From the NCBI RefSeq assembly GCF_000472865.1, contig NZ_AXAP01000043.1:1-64000 (forward strand): DNA of 64,000 nt. The letters are read 5' to 3'. This document shows positions 25,184-34,440 of the stretch, piece by piece (position 1 is the stretch's first letter; the number at the start of each line of letters is the position of its first letter). Source of the DNA: Bradyrhizobium elkanii WSM2783. Lineage in GTDB: Bacteria; Pseudomonadota; Alphaproteobacteria; Rhizobiales; Xanthobacteraceae. The notes beneath the pieces were generated by a model. It worked only from the letters and a program-made list of their open reading frames with translations, had not been told where the DNA came from and did no database searches. The translations under genes were made by a program, and so were the position numbers.

Positions 25184-27109
25184 CTAGATCGTGACCTGCG
25201 TTCCGACCTCGACGACGCGGCCGGTCGGGATCTGGAAATAGTCGGTGGCGTCGTTGGAGGCGCGGCTGAGCGCGATGAACAGATGGTCCTGCCAACGCGG
25301 CATGCCGGAATGCGCGGCGGGCTTGAGCGAGCGCCGCGACAGGAAGAACGAGGTCGACATGATGTCGAACTGCCAGCCGAGCTTGCGGGCGATCGCCAGC
25401 GTCTTCGGCACATTCGGCGATTCCATGAAGCCGAAGCGCAGCGTCACCTTGGAGAAAGTCGGGCTGATCTGCTCCATTCGCACCCGCTCGGACGGGTCGA
25501 TCCGCGGCGTCGGCGCGGTCTCGATGGTGAGAATGACGTTCTTCTCATGCAGCACTTTGTAGTGTTTTAGACTATGCATCAGCGCGGTCGGCGCGCTGGC
25601 GGGATCGCTGGTCAGGAACACCGCTGTGCCCGAGACGCGCTGCGGTGGCCGCTTCTCCAGCATCGCCACCAGATCGGCGAGCGGGAATTCCAGCTTGCGC
25701 GACTTCTCGAACAACAGCCGGCTGCCGCGCCGCCACGTGATCATCAGCGCCATCACGGCGCCGCCGAGCGCCAGCGGCACCCAGCCGCCCTCAAGCACCT
25801 TCAGAAGGTTTGCCGTCAGGAAGGTGAAGTCGAGAAACAGGAAGGGCGCGATCAGCGCGGCGGCGGCGATCGGCGACCATCGCCAAACCTTCCACACCAC
25901 GACAAAGCCCATCATGCCCGTGACCACCATGGTGCCGGTCACCGCGATGCCGTAGGCCGCGGCCAGCGCGCTGGAGGAGCGGAACATCAGCACCAGCAAC
26001 AGCACCGCGATGAGCAGCATCCGGTTGATGCGGGGAATAAAGATCTGCCCCGAATGGGCTTCCGAGGTATGGCGAATCTCGAAACGCGGCAGCAGGCCGA
26101 GTTGGATCGCCTGGCGCGTCAGCGAATAGGCGCCGGTGATGACGGCCTGGCTGGCAATGACGGTCGCGACGGTGGCAAGCACGACCATCGGGATCAGCGC
26201 CCAATCCGGGAACATCAGGAAGAACGGATTCTCGATCGCCTTGGGATCGACGATGACGAGCGCGGCCTGCCCCATATAATTCAGCACCAGCGCCGGCAGC
26301 ACGATGAACATCCAGGCGAACTGGATCGGCCGTTTGCCGAAGTGCCCGAGATCGGCATAGAGCGCTTCCGCGCCGGTGACGGCGAGAAACACCGCGCCGA
26401 GGGTGACGAACCCGATCACACCGTGATGAAGCATGAAGGAGACCGCATACAGCGGATTAAAGGCCAGAAGGACCTCGGGATGCTTGATGATCTGCGGCAC
26501 GGCTGCAATCGCCAGCACCGCAAACCAGACGCACATGATCGGTCCGAAAAATGCGGCGACCCGCGCTGTGCCATGGGATTGCACGGCAAACAGCACCACC
26601 AGGATCAACGCCGTGACCGGCACGACATAATGTTCGAAGGTCGCGGTGACGAGCTTGATGCCTTCGATCGCCGACAGCACCGACAGCGCCGGCGTGATCA
26701 CCGCGTCGCCGTAGAACAAGGCCCCGCTGATGATGCCGAGCATCACGACCGCGCCGGCGCCCTTGGTAACGGCGCGTTCGGCCAGTGCCATCAGCGCCAG
26801 CGTTCCACCCTCGCCGTGGTTATCGGCGCGCAGCAGGATCACCACATATTTGAGCGTGACGACGACAATCAGCGCCCATAGGATCAGGGAGAGCACGCCG
26901 AGGACCGCCTGCGTCGTGGCGACGCCACTGTGCTCGCTGGCCGCGACAACGGCTTCGCGCAGGGCGTAGAGCGGGCTGGTGCCGATGTCTCCGTAGACGA
27001 CGCCGATGCTGCCGAGCGTCAGCGCTCCGAACCCTGCCGTGGAATGCGCCTCTCCATGTCCACTGGCCGCGGGCGTTTCCGCCGCGGTGACCGCACTCTC
27101 GGACGACAT
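25184..27109 (-). CDS. kup: Kup-type potassium transporter (copy 1)
   Basis: This 641-residue K+:H+ symporter opens with GALTLGSIGVVYGDIGTSPLYALREA, the Kup/HAK signature, and has about twelve membrane segments (residues 25-450). A cytoplasmic C-terminal domain ends in YFQIPTGRVVEVGTQVTI. It imports potassium at low external concentration or low pH. The next gene upstream on the same strand is a second kup with a nearly identical C-terminal end; the gap is 148 bp. The two products differ mainly in the N-terminal leader and in loops, so they arose by tandem duplication. Confidence 0.93.
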   Translation of the reverse strand: MSSESAVTAAETPAASGHGEAHSTAGFGALTLGSIGVVYGDIGTSPLYALREAVVAASEHSGVATTQAVLGVLSLILWALIVVVTLKYVVILLRADNHGEGGTLALMALAERAVTKGAGAVVMLGIISGALFYGDAVITPALSVLSAIEGIKLVTATFEHYVVPVTALILVVLFAVQSHGTARVAAFFGPIMCVWFAVLAIAAVPQIIKHPEVLLAFNPLYAVSFMLHHGVIGFVTLGAVFLAVTGAEALYADLGHFGKRPIQFAWMFIVLPALVLNYMGQAALVIVDPKAIENPFFLMFPDWALIPMVVLATVATVIASQAVITGAYSLTRQAIQLGLLPRFEIRHTSEAHSGQIFIPRINRMLLIAVLLLVLMFRSSSALAAAYGIAVTGTMVVTGMMGFVVVWKVWRWSPIAAAALIAPFLFLDFTFLTANLLKVLEGGWVPLALGGAVMALMITWRRGSRLLFEKSRKLEFPLADLVAMLEKRPPQRVSGTAVFLTSDPASAPTALMHSLKHYKVLHEKNVILTIETAPTPRIDPSERVRMEQISPTFSKVTLRFGFMESPNVPKTLAIARKLGWQFDIMSTSFFLSRRSLKPAAHSGMPRWQDHLFIALSRASNDATDYFQIPTGRVVEVGTQVTI

Positions 27110-27257
27110 GGGAGGGAGCCTCTATTGTTCACTGCACAATGAAACAGCGCGGCAGGCCTATATCCTCGCTCGAATGCATAGGTTAGGCGAGAAATGGGTT
27201 TCCGCCATGCATTTTACACATAGCTCGGTCGTTTAACCAGCCACAATCGTGCGCCGG

Positions 27258-29156
27258 TCAAATAGTTACCTGGGTGCCGACCTCAACCACCCGCCCCGTC
27301 GGAATCTGAAAATAGTCGGTGGCGTCGTTGGCGGAGCGGCTCATGGCGATGAACAAGTGATCCTGCCACAGCGGCATGCCCGACTGCGCCGCGGGCTTGA
27401 GAGACCGCCGCGACACGAAGAATGACGTCGCCATGATATCAAACTGCCAGCCGAGCTTGCGGGCGATCACCAGCGCTTTCGGAACGTTCGGCGACTCCAT
27501 GAAGCCGAACCTGAGGCGCACCTTGGAAAACTTGTCGCTGGTGCGTTCCATGTAGACGCGCTCGGAAACATCAACGCGCGGCGTCTGCGCCGTCTCGATG
27601 GTCAGGATGACATTCTGCTCGTGCAGCACCTTGTTGTGCTTGAGATTGTGCAGCAGCGCGGTCGGCACGAAGCCGGGATCGCTGGTGAGGAAAACCGCGG
27701 TGCCCTTGACGATGTGCGGCGGCCGCTTCTCCAGGCTCTTGATCAGATCGTCAAGCGGCACCTCGATGCGCCGGGTCTTGGCGATCAGGATGGCCGTCCC
27801 GCGCCGCCAGGTCCAGATCATGGCCGCCATGGCTGCGCCGAACAAAAGCGGCACCCAGGCGCCCTCGAATAGTTTGAGGAGATTGGCGCTCAGGAACGTC
27901 ATGTCGACCACCACGAACGGCACGATCACCGCGGCCGCGGTCGCTGCGCGCCAGTTCCACAATTTCCAGATCACCACAAAGCCCATGATGCCGTCGGCGA
28001 CCATGGTGGTGGAGACGGCGATGCCGTAGGCCGATGCCAGTCCGCTCGAGGTGTGGAACATCAGCACCAGCAAGAGGACGCCGACCAGCAGCAAGCGGTT
28101 GACGCGCGGCAGATAGATTTGCCCGGCATGGGACTCCGAGGTGTAGCGGACCTCGAAACGCGGCAGCAGGCCGAGCTGCACCGCCTGCCGGACCAGCGAA
28201 TAGGCGCCGGTGATGACGGCCTGGCTCGCGATCACGGTGGCTGCGGTCGCGAGCACCACCAACGGCAGCAGCAGGAAGTCGGGAACCATCCGATAGAACG
28301 AATTCTCGATCGCGGATGGGTCGGAGAGCACCAGCGCCCCCTGCCCGAAATAATTGAGCAGAAGCGACGGCAGCACGAAGAACAGCCAGCCGGACTGGAT
28401 CGGCTTGCGGCCGAAATGGCCGAGATCGGCATAAAGCGCCTCGCCGCCGGTGACGGCCAGGAACACCGCGCCCAGCGTCACCAGCCCGATGGTGCCATGC
28501 GTGAGCAGGAACTGGAGCGCGTAATAGGGATTGATCGCCGCCAGTACAGATGGGTCATCCTTGATGTGGACCAGCCCCATCACGGCGAGCGTGGCGAACC
28601 AGACCACCATCACGGGCCCGAAGGCGGAGGCTACCCGCCCGGTGCCGATGCGCTGGACCGAGAACAAGACGACCAGGATGACGATCGTGACAGGCACCAC
28701 GTAATGTTGGAGTGCGGGCGTCGCGAGCTTGAGGCCTTCGACCGCCGACAGCACGGAAATCGCCGGCGTGATCATGGAATCGCCGATGAACATCGAGGCG
28801 CCGACCACGCCGAGCGCCAGCAACAGCCAGCTTCTCCGCCCCAGCGCCCGCTGCCCCAGGGCCATCAGCGAGAGCGTGCCACCCTCGCCGTTGTTGTCGG
28901 CGCGCAGGAGCAGCAGCACGTATTTCGACGTGACGACAATGAAGAGCGCCCACAGGATCAGCGACAGCACACCCAGGACGATGATTCGGGATACCGGCTG
29001 TCCATGCGTCGCGCCGGCAACTGCCTCGCGGAACGCATAGAGCGGCGAGGTACCGATATCGCCGAACACCACGCCGATACTGCCCAGCGTCAAGGCCCAG
29101 AAGTTGGACGTGACCGGCCCTTCTTGGACCTCGCTGGATGAGACGCTGACAGCCAT
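27258..29156 (-). CDS. kup: Kup-type potassium transporter (copy 2)
   Basis: This 632-residue paralogue of the neighbouring Kup has the same signature (ALTLGSIGVVFGDIGTSPLYAF), about twelve membrane segments and the same C-terminal ending. The frame extends to a TTG at 29246, but the ATG at 29156 (MAVSVSSSEVQEG) gives the usual family length. No strong ribosome-binding site precedes either candidate. The tandem pair may provide potassium uptake under different conditions, since the regulatory C-terminal domains differ in several surface loops. Confidence 0.92.
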   Translation of the reverse strand: MAVSVSSSEVQEGPVTSNFWALTLGSIGVVFGDIGTSPLYAFREAVAGATHGQPVSRIIVLGVLSLILWALFIVVTSKYVLLLLRADNNGEGGTLSLMALGQRALGRRSWLLLALGVVGASMFIGDSMITPAISVLSAVEGLKLATPALQHYVVPVTIVILVVLFSVQRIGTGRVASAFGPVMVVWFATLAVMGLVHIKDDPSVLAAINPYYALQFLLTHGTIGLVTLGAVFLAVTGGEALYADLGHFGRKPIQSGWLFFVLPSLLLNYFGQGALVLSDPSAIENSFYRMVPDFLLLPLVVLATAATVIASQAVITGAYSLVRQAVQLGLLPRFEVRYTSESHAGQIYLPRVNRLLLVGVLLLVLMFHTSSGLASAYGIAVSTTMVADGIMGFVVIWKLWNWRAATAAAVIVPFVVVDMTFLSANLLKLFEGAWVPLLFGAAMAAMIWTWRRGTAILIAKTRRIEVPLDDLIKSLEKRPPHIVKGTAVFLTSDPGFVPTALLHNLKHNKVLHEQNVILTIETAQTPRVDVSERVYMERTSDKFSKVRLRFGFMESPNVPKALVIARKLGWQFDIMATSFFVSRRSLKPAAQSGMPLWQDHLFIAMSRSANDATDYFQIPTGRVVEVGTQVTI

Positions 29157-29296
29157 GGCGGGAGGAACGCCCCATCTGCTAGTTTGATCCGGCGCCGCTA
29201 TCCACGCTTCCGCGTTCCCTGTCAACGGTTGCGGCGGCCGCGACAAGCGCGTAACGGTCTCCGGCGGGACTGGCGGCCGATAGTAAATTCGGCGGA

Positions 29297-30127
29297 TTAC
29301 GGCTTCAAGCCGGGCGGCAGCGGCGGATCCTCACGCATCAAGGTGATGGTGACGCGACGGTTTGCCGCGAGCGAAGGATCGTCCGGAAACAACGGCTGGC
29401 TGTCGGCCTTGCCCGAGACGGCGAAGATGTGCGAGGGGGGCAGCCCTTCGCGCTCCAGGATCTGGCGCACCGCGTTGGCGCGGTCCGCCGACAGGTCGAA
29501 CGCTCCGTAGTCGCTGCGCGCCGGCACGAAACCGGCGGCGGTGTGGCCGACGATGGATACGCGCAGGGGCGTTGCCTTAAGCGGCCCGGCGAGCTTCTGG
29601 ATCAGCCGCCGTGTCCGGTCGTAAGGTACCTTGGAGCCGTCGGCGAACATCGAGCGGCCGTCCTGGTCGATGATCTCGAGGTTGAGGCCCTCCTTGGTTT
29701 CCTCGAACATGATGTGCTTGGACATTTCGGTCAATTCCGGCATGTCCTGCAGCGCCTGCCGCAGCGAAGCGGACGCGAGCGCGAAGGCGCGGTCGGTGTG
29801 CAGCTTGGCGCCGTTCTCCTGGTTGCGCTCCTTTTCGTCGGGCGTCGGCTTGTCCGACGTCTCCTCCGGAGAGATATGCTCGACATTCTTCAACTTCGGC
29901 CGCGTCGGCAGGCCGTCGGATTCGATGATACCGGAATAGCGCACATTGGTCTGCGAGCCGAAGGCGTCGCGCATCGAGCCTGCGACGATCTTCAGCTTGT
30001 TGTTGTCCATGCTGGAGAAGGCGACGAGCATCACGAAGAAGCTCATCATCAGCCCCATCAGGTCGGCGAAGGTCACGAACCAGCCGTGACCTCCGGTATG
30101 TGCGTCGCCGCGCTTTTTCTTGGCCAT
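29297..30127 (-). CDS. motB: MotB flagellar stator protein (or MotB-like)
   Basis: A 276-residue protein with one N-terminal membrane helix, TFADLMGLMMSFFVMLVAFS, carrying the aspartate (in FADLM) used for ion conduction by MotB. A plug and linker region follows, then an OmpA-like peptidoglycan-binding domain (about residues 150-265; SADRANAVRQILEREG and ANRRVTITL). With MotA it forms the proton-driven stator anchored to the cell wall. It is 34 bp downstream of the motA-like gene. No other flagellar gene is near, so the pair is detached from the main flagellar loci. Confidence 0.9.
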   Translation of the reverse strand: MAKKKRGDAHTGGHGWFVTFADLMGLMMSFFVMLVAFSSMDNNKLKIVAGSMRDAFGSQTNVRYSGIIESDGLPTRPKLKNVEHISPEETSDKPTPDEKERNQENGAKLHTDRAFALASASLRQALQDMPELTEMSKHIMFEETKEGLNLEIIDQDGRSMFADGSKVPYDRTRRLIQKLAGPLKATPLRVSIVGHTAAGFVPARSDYGAFDLSADRANAVRQILEREGLPPSHIFAVSGKADSQPLFPDDPSLAANRRVTITLMREDPPLPPGLKP

Positions 30128-30161
30128 CGGGTGAAGCTCCGGACCGCTGCCAGGCCGAAGG

Positions 30162-30935
30162 TCAGGCCGGCACCGGCTCGCCCTCTCCTTCGCGGTGCTT
30201 TTCGGGCAGATAGGCGAGCAGCATTTCGCGGACCAAAGCCGGGCTCTTCGAATCGCGGATCATCAGGATGCCGTCGATGATCAGGGTGCGATTGGTCTCC
30301 TCGTCGAGGAGCTTGCCGTGCAGCTTGTCGGCGATCGGCAGGCAGAACAGGTTCGCAACCAGCGCGCCGTAAAGCGTGGCCAGCAGCGCGGTCGCCATGA
30401 ACGGGCCGAGCTTGGAGGGATCGGTCATGTTGGCGAACATCTGCACCATGCCGATCAGCGTGCCGATCATGCCGAAGGCCGGCGCGCAGTCGCCGATCGC
30501 GCGGTAGATCTTGCTGCCCTCGTCGAGATGCATCAGGAAATTGTCGCGGTCGCGTTCGAGATTGTCGCGAATGAATTCGAGGTCGTAGCCGTCGGCGACG
30601 TAGCGGATTCCCTTGGCCAGGAAGGGCTCGTTGGTCTCGACCTTTTCAAGGCCCACCGGCCCCTGCTTGCGGGCGATCTCGGCGATCCGGGCCAGCTCGT
30701 CGACGAGATCGCGTGCCGAAAGCCGGCTCATGGTGAAGGCGAATTTGGCGCCCAGCGGCAGGCCATGCAGGATCGCGGCCAATGGAAAGCGGATCATCGT
30801 GGCCGCGATCGATCCGCCGAAAATGATGATCATCGCATGTTCGGAAATGAACATGTGCAGGTCGCCGCCCATCAGCATCATCGCTGAGATCACGATGATG
30901 CCCATCACGAGCCCGACGCCCGTCATAATATCCAT
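30162..30935 (-). CDS. motA: MotA flagellar stator protein (or MotA-like)
   Basis: A 257-residue MotA/TolQ/ExbB-family protein with four membrane segments: two near the N-terminus (GVGLVMGIIVISAMMLMGG) and two in the C-terminal half (YRAIGDCAPAFGMIGTLIGM and TALLATLYGALVANLFCLP). The charged cytoplasmic loop between them (DLVDELARIAEIARK and beyond) contacts the rotor in MotA. The ATG at 30935 has GGAG seven bases upstream; a TTG four codons earlier does not. It forms an operon with motB, which follows after 34 bp. Confidence 0.9.
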   Translation of the reverse strand: MDIMTGVGLVMGIIVISAMMLMGGDLHMFISEHAMIIIFGGSIAATMIRFPLAAILHGLPLGAKFAFTMSRLSARDLVDELARIAEIARKQGPVGLEKVETNEPFLAKGIRYVADGYDLEFIRDNLERDRDNFLMHLDEGSKIYRAIGDCAPAFGMIGTLIGMVQMFANMTDPSKLGPFMATALLATLYGALVANLFCLPIADKLHGKLLDEETNRTLIIDGILMIRDSKSPALVREMLLAYLPEKHREGEGEPVPA

Positions 30936-31142
30936 GGGAGACTCCAACGCGTACGCTACACACCGCCTGTCCTGGACGGTGCACGACCCAACCCCGGACC
31001 GCGCCGGAAAACCCTACGTGGCCGCCATTAAAGACCCGTAAAGGTTAAGCCGAAGAGGAACCCGTAAAATCCCGAGTGGCCGGATCAGGCCTGAGCGCAG
31101 CGCTGGTCTCAATCTTTCGCTAACCATAATCGCCGGCGCCGC

Positions 31143-31973
31143 TCAGTGACCGCTATCGAGCCCCGTGAGTTCGAGACTGAGCGCGCGCAGCCGTCTCCGC
31201 GCCGACGCCTCATAGGCCTGCGGATTGGCCCTGGCCTCGTTCATGCCGTTGAAGAACAGCCCGCTCTCATCGGCGACATCGTCTCCCGACACCAGATGCA
31301 GGATCGCTTCGCCGCCCTGCTCGACGGTCGAGATCGGGGTGATGCCGCCGGCGCGCACCATCGTGGTGTTCATATAGGTTGCCGGGTGCAGCGAATTTGC
31401 GGTGACGCCCGAGGCTTTCAGCTCTTCTGCGAGATCGATCGTGAACATGATCTGCGCAAGCTTGCTCTGGGCATACGCGCGCGAGCCGCTGTAGTTCTTC
31501 GTGATCATCACGTCGTCGAAGTCGATCGGATGCTGGCCGAGCGAAGCGACATTGACGATCCGCGACGGCGCGCTCGCCTTCAACAGCGGCAGCAACAGAC
31601 GCGCGAGCAGGAAACCCGCAAGGTAGTTCACGGCAAAGCGCAGCTCATAGCCGTCCCTGCTGGTCTGCCGCGCGGGTCCCTCGTTCTGCGAGCCGATCCC
31701 GGCATTGCTGATGAAGACGTCGAGCCGCTTGTGGTTCGCGAGCACGGCCTCGCCGAGCGTTCGCGTCTCGGCAAGCGAGGACAGGTCGGCTTGGTAGAAA
31801 ATAGGCTCGCGGCCTCCTGCCCGCCTGATCTCTTCGATCAGCGATGCCCCGCGCGCTTTGTCGCGCCCGTGGACCAGCACGCTGGCGCCGCCGATGGCGA
31901 GCCTCTTCGCAACGTAGCGGCCGACACCGTCGGTTGAGCCCGTGATGAACACGGTCTTGTCACGCATTTCCAT
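31143..31973 (-). CDS. Short-chain dehydrogenase/reductase
   Basis: A 276-residue Rossmann-fold SDR. The coenzyme motif TGSTDGVGR is near the N-terminus, NAG is in the central strand (FISNAGIG), and the catalytic pair is in RAYAQSKLAQ. The combination resembles retinol-dehydrogenase/WW-domain oxidoreductase-like SDRs rather than FabG. The substrate is unknown. GGAGG lies about seven bases upstream of the ATG. It stands alone on the minus strand, divergent from a small membrane-protein gene at 32164. Confidence 0.85.
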   Translation of the reverse strand: MEMRDKTVFITGSTDGVGRYVAKRLAIGGASVLVHGRDKARGASLIEEIRRAGGREPIFYQADLSSLAETRTLGEAVLANHKRLDVFISNAGIGSQNEGPARQTSRDGYELRFAVNYLAGFLLARLLLPLLKASAPSRIVNVASLGQHPIDFDDVMITKNYSGSRAYAQSKLAQIMFTIDLAEELKASGVTANSLHPATYMNTTMVRAGGITPISTVEQGGEAILHLVSGDDVADESGLFFNGMNEARANPQAYEASARRRLRALSLELTGLDSGH

Positions 31974-32163
31974 CGCACACCTCCGGTCCCTGCCCGCGCG
32001 GGTTCCACACGGCGGTCGAAGGACAACTACACCCGTCTGCGGCGCTGCGCCACGGGTCAGAAACCTCCCGCGCGCAAGAGTGTTTTGCTATTGGTTGCCG
32101 CAATGGCTCGTCAGCAGATGCTGCGCGGCTGCTATTGGGCGTTCGTTCATTCAAAGGGAACCG

Positions 32164-32517
32164 ATGTTGGCCTCCAGTTCGAACTGGATCATGCGAAATG
32201 CTCCGTCGCTGGAGCCTTTCGGTCTGTTCGCACTGTTCGGCGCCCTGACGGTGTTCCCTGCCATCCTGATGATCCGCGTGCTCGAACCCGAGCTCGTGCT
32301 GCCTGCGTTCAGCATCCTGCTGTTCGCGGAGGCCGCAGTGGCCGCCATCCTGGCGCGCCTGATCAAGGCTCAGGAGAACTCAGGGAAAGTCACGTGGTGG
32401 GATTTTGCCGGTGCATTCACCTTCATGGGGTGTGCAGCGGCAATTTTTGGCGAACCGGACCAGGCGGCGCTGTTCTTCGAGGAAGAAGCCGTCGCGCGTC
32501 CGAATTCGCGACCGTAA
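32164..32517 (+). CDS. Small membrane protein, unrecognised
   Basis: A 117-residue protein with two to three hydrophobic helices: FGLFALFGALTVFPAILMI, FSILLFAEAAVAAILARL and FAGAFTFMGCAAAIFG. The acidic C-terminus (GEPDQAALFFEEEAVAR) is likely cytoplasmic. I recognise no family. The frame extends upstream to 31942, but the ATG at 32164 is the first plausible start, preceded by AAAGGGAACCG. The stop is followed within 3 bp by a dispersed repeat. It is divergent from the SDR gene. Confidence 0.6.
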   Translation: MLASSSNWIMRNAPSLEPFGLFALFGALTVFPAILMIRVLEPELVLPAFSILLFAEAAVAAILARLIKAQENSGKVTWWDFAGAFTFMGCAAAIFGEPDQAALFFEEEAVARPNSRP

Positions 32518-32519
32518 CT

Positions 32520-32594
32520 AGAGCATGATCCGGAAAAGTGGAAACCGGTTTTCCCTCGCGACAAACGCGAAGCGTTTGCGCGGAGATCATGCTC
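32520..32594. repeat. Dispersed AGAGCATGATC palindrome, long form
   Basis: Left arm AGAGCATGATCCGGAAAAGT, right arm GGAGATCATGCTC, with an insert that contains its own small palindrome (cgcgacaaacgcgaagcgtttgcgcg). The copies at 39050 and 61457 have the same insert; those at 36125 and 21324 lack it. Confidence 0.9.
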
Positions 32595-32610
32595 GAACTC
32601 AAAGAGATGA

Positions 32611-32640
32611 GATCATGATCCGTCTCATCGGATCATGATC
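32611..32640. repeat. Satellite palindrome GATCATGATCCG
   Basis: GATCATGATCCG and CGGATCATGATC, perfect 12-nt arms with a 6-nt loop, lie 16 bp after the dispersed repeat. Equivalent hairpins accompany the repeat copies at 36125 and 61457, so the two modules travel together. The rest of 32518-32833 shows no gene. Confidence 0.85.
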
Positions 32641-32833
32641 TGAAGCGTACCAGGCCGGGCCCCTCTGGCAGCCGACAGGCTGCGATGTCGGACTGGAGTT
32701 AAGTTGGAGTGGCCCTACTTTGATCTGCGGCATTGATCGCGGGACGTATCGGTGAATCCCTCACCGATGTGCGTCGCCATCAAGCCGGTATCTCATCCGG
32801 GTCACTCTCCAGACCAGAAGGGGAGCATGACCC

Positions 32834-33460
32834 GTGTCCGAATTTCTTGGCTTTGAATTTCTCACCGCGCTGTTGCAGGTCGTCCTGATCGACCTGGTGC
32901 TCGCCGGCGACAATGCCGTCGTGATCGGCCTTGCCGCAGCCGGCCTGCCCGAGAAGCAACGCAGCAAGGCGATCCTGATCGGCATTCTGGCGGCGACCGT
33001 GCTGCGCATCATGTTTGCCGTCGTGGCAACGCAGATCATGCAGATCGTCGGCCTCTTGCTTGCCGGCGGAATCCTGCTGTTGTGGGTGTGCTGGAAAATG
33101 TGGCGCGAGCTGCGCGCCACCGCGAAAGAGGAAGCCGACGCAGAGCTCGGTGGCGCGTCTGCAGACGGGGCGCCCCGGAAGACGCTCTTCCAGGCCACGA
33201 CGCAGATCATCGTCGCCGACGTGTCGATGTCGCTCGACAACGTCCTGGCTGTCGCGGGAGCGGCCCGCGAGCACCCGAGCGTGCTGATTTTCGGCCTGAT
33301 CCTCTCCATCGCATTGATGGGCGCAGCCGCGACCTTCATCGCGCGGCTGCTGCAGAAGCATCGCTGGATCGCCTATGTCGGCCTCGCCGTCATCCTCTAC
33401 GTCGCCATCGACATGGTCATTCGCGGCGCCCACGACGTCGCCAAGGTCGCGGCGCTCTGA
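32834..33460 (+). CDS. TerC-family integral membrane protein (YjbE-like)
   Basis: A 208-residue TerC protein with about six to seven helices. The two family motifs are LVLAGDNAVVIGLA and VADVSMSLDNVLAVAG, each carrying the conserved aspartate-asparagine pair thought to coordinate metal. Members export manganese or calcium (Alx, YceF/MeeF, YkoY) or relate to tellurite resistance. The start is GTG at 32834 after AAGGGGAGCATGACCC. No yybP-ykoY manganese riboswitch could be recognised in the 190 bp upstream. Confidence 0.85.
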   Translation: MSEFLGFEFLTALLQVVLIDLVLAGDNAVVIGLAAAGLPEKQRSKAILIGILAATVLRIMFAVVATQIMQIVGLLLAGGILLLWVCWKMWRELRATAKEEADAELGGASADGAPRKTLFQATTQIIVADVSMSLDNVLAVAGAAREHPSVLIFGLILSIALMGAAATFIARLLQKHRWIAYVGLAVILYVAIDMVIRGAHDVAKVAAL

Positions 33461-33477
33461 GCCGCGACCTATTGGAG

Positions 33478-34197
33478 TTAGTGGATCTCGGCCGAGCGCT
33501 TCAGCGCTTCCTTCAGCTTCTCGAGCGAGAAGTCCGGGCTGCGTGCGATCTCCAGGATCGGCGTCTCGCGACGCGCGCAGAGTTCGGCCGCATCCGGCAG
33601 CTTGGCGGCGACATCGTTCGGGATCACGATCGCACCATGGCTGTCGGCATGGATAAGGTCGTCGGAGCGCACGGTCATTCCGGCAACCCGCACCTCGCCG
33701 CCGAAGCTCTCGGCATGCACCCAGGCATGCGACGGGCCGATCGATCCGGCGAGCGCCTGGAAGCCCGGCGCCCATTGCGGGATGTCGCGGATCGAGCCGT
33801 CAGTGATCACGCCGAGACAGCCGAGCGCCTTGTGCACATTGCTCTGCACCTCGCCCCAAAATGCGCCGTAGCCGACATCGGCGCCATCGATATCCTGGAT
33901 CACGGCGATGCGCGGACCAAAGCCGGTGCCGACATATTCGTAATATTCGATGCGGCGCTTGGCCTGCTCGGCCGCCGGCAGACCGGATTGCAGCACGGAG
34001 CGGATCGTCACGGTGCGGGCATAGCCGACGATCGGCGGCAGGTCCGGAAACGGGCAGACCAGCGGCTTGGTGGTGTAGCCGATCAACCGCCGTTCCGGCG
34101 CAACGATCTCCATCGCGTTGCAGATCGTCGGCGTGTCATAGCGCGCCAAGGCTTCGAGCACGGACGCGGGCAGCGGGGCAGTGACGGCTTTATTCAC
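33478..34197 (-). CDS. RraA-like family protein (aldolase/decarboxylase type)
   Basis: A 239-residue protein of the RraA/HMG-aldolase superfamily (once annotated as demethylmenaquinone methyltransferase). The core is GYARTVTIRS early, VQSNVHKALGCLGVITDGSIRD in the middle with the metal-binding Gly-Asp loop, and DLIHADSHGAIVIPN near the end. Relatives include 4-hydroxy-4-methyl-2-oxoglutarate aldolase, oxaloacetate decarboxylase and the RNase E inhibitor RraA. The GTG at 34197 is preferred because AGGAG lies seven bases upstream; the frame continues to 34278 without another such site. The substrate is not determined. Confidence 0.82.
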   Translation of the reverse strand: MNKAVTAPLPASVLEALARYDTPTICNAMEIVAPERRLIGYTTKPLVCPFPDLPPIVGYARTVTIRSVLQSGLPAAEQAKRRIEYYEYVGTGFGPRIAVIQDIDGADVGYGAFWGEVQSNVHKALGCLGVITDGSIRDIPQWAPGFQALAGSIGPSHAWVHAESFGGEVRVAGMTVRSDDLIHADSHGAIVIPNDVAAKLPDAAELCARRETPILEIARSPDFSLEKLKEALKRSAEIH

Positions 34198-34324
34198 GGC
34201 GTTTCTCCTGGCAAATGGACGCTTCTTGACGAGACGATCTTGGCCCATGCCTATAGCCGAGATCGGCCGTGAACCCAACCAAGCTTCCGCTCATGGCTGA
34301 TATTTGGGGGAAAGCCAACTGCCG

Positions 34325-34430
34325 CCCCTCATGGTGAGGAGGCGCGTCTTCGCGCCGTCTCGAACCATGAGGCCCGTCTGTGGCCTCATCCTTCGAGACG
34401 CTTGCTACGCAAGCTCCTCAGGATGAGGGT
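34325..34430. repeat. REP palindrome (CCCTCATGGTGAGGAGGCGC type)
   Basis: CCCCTCATGGTGAGGAGGCGC at the left and CTCCTCAGGATGAGGGT at the right, with internal complementary blocks (CGTCTCGAACCATGAGG and CCTCATCCTTCGAGACG). It lies between the pssA stop and the upstream RraA-like gene start, a position where it may attenuate read-through into pssA. Confidence 0.75.
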
Positions 34431-34440
34431 CGAGCATTGT

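Noticed and set aside
32640..32833. yybP-ykoY manganese riboswitch before the TerC-family gene
   Set aside because: The conserved GGGGAGUA and paired CUAC loop elements could not be found.
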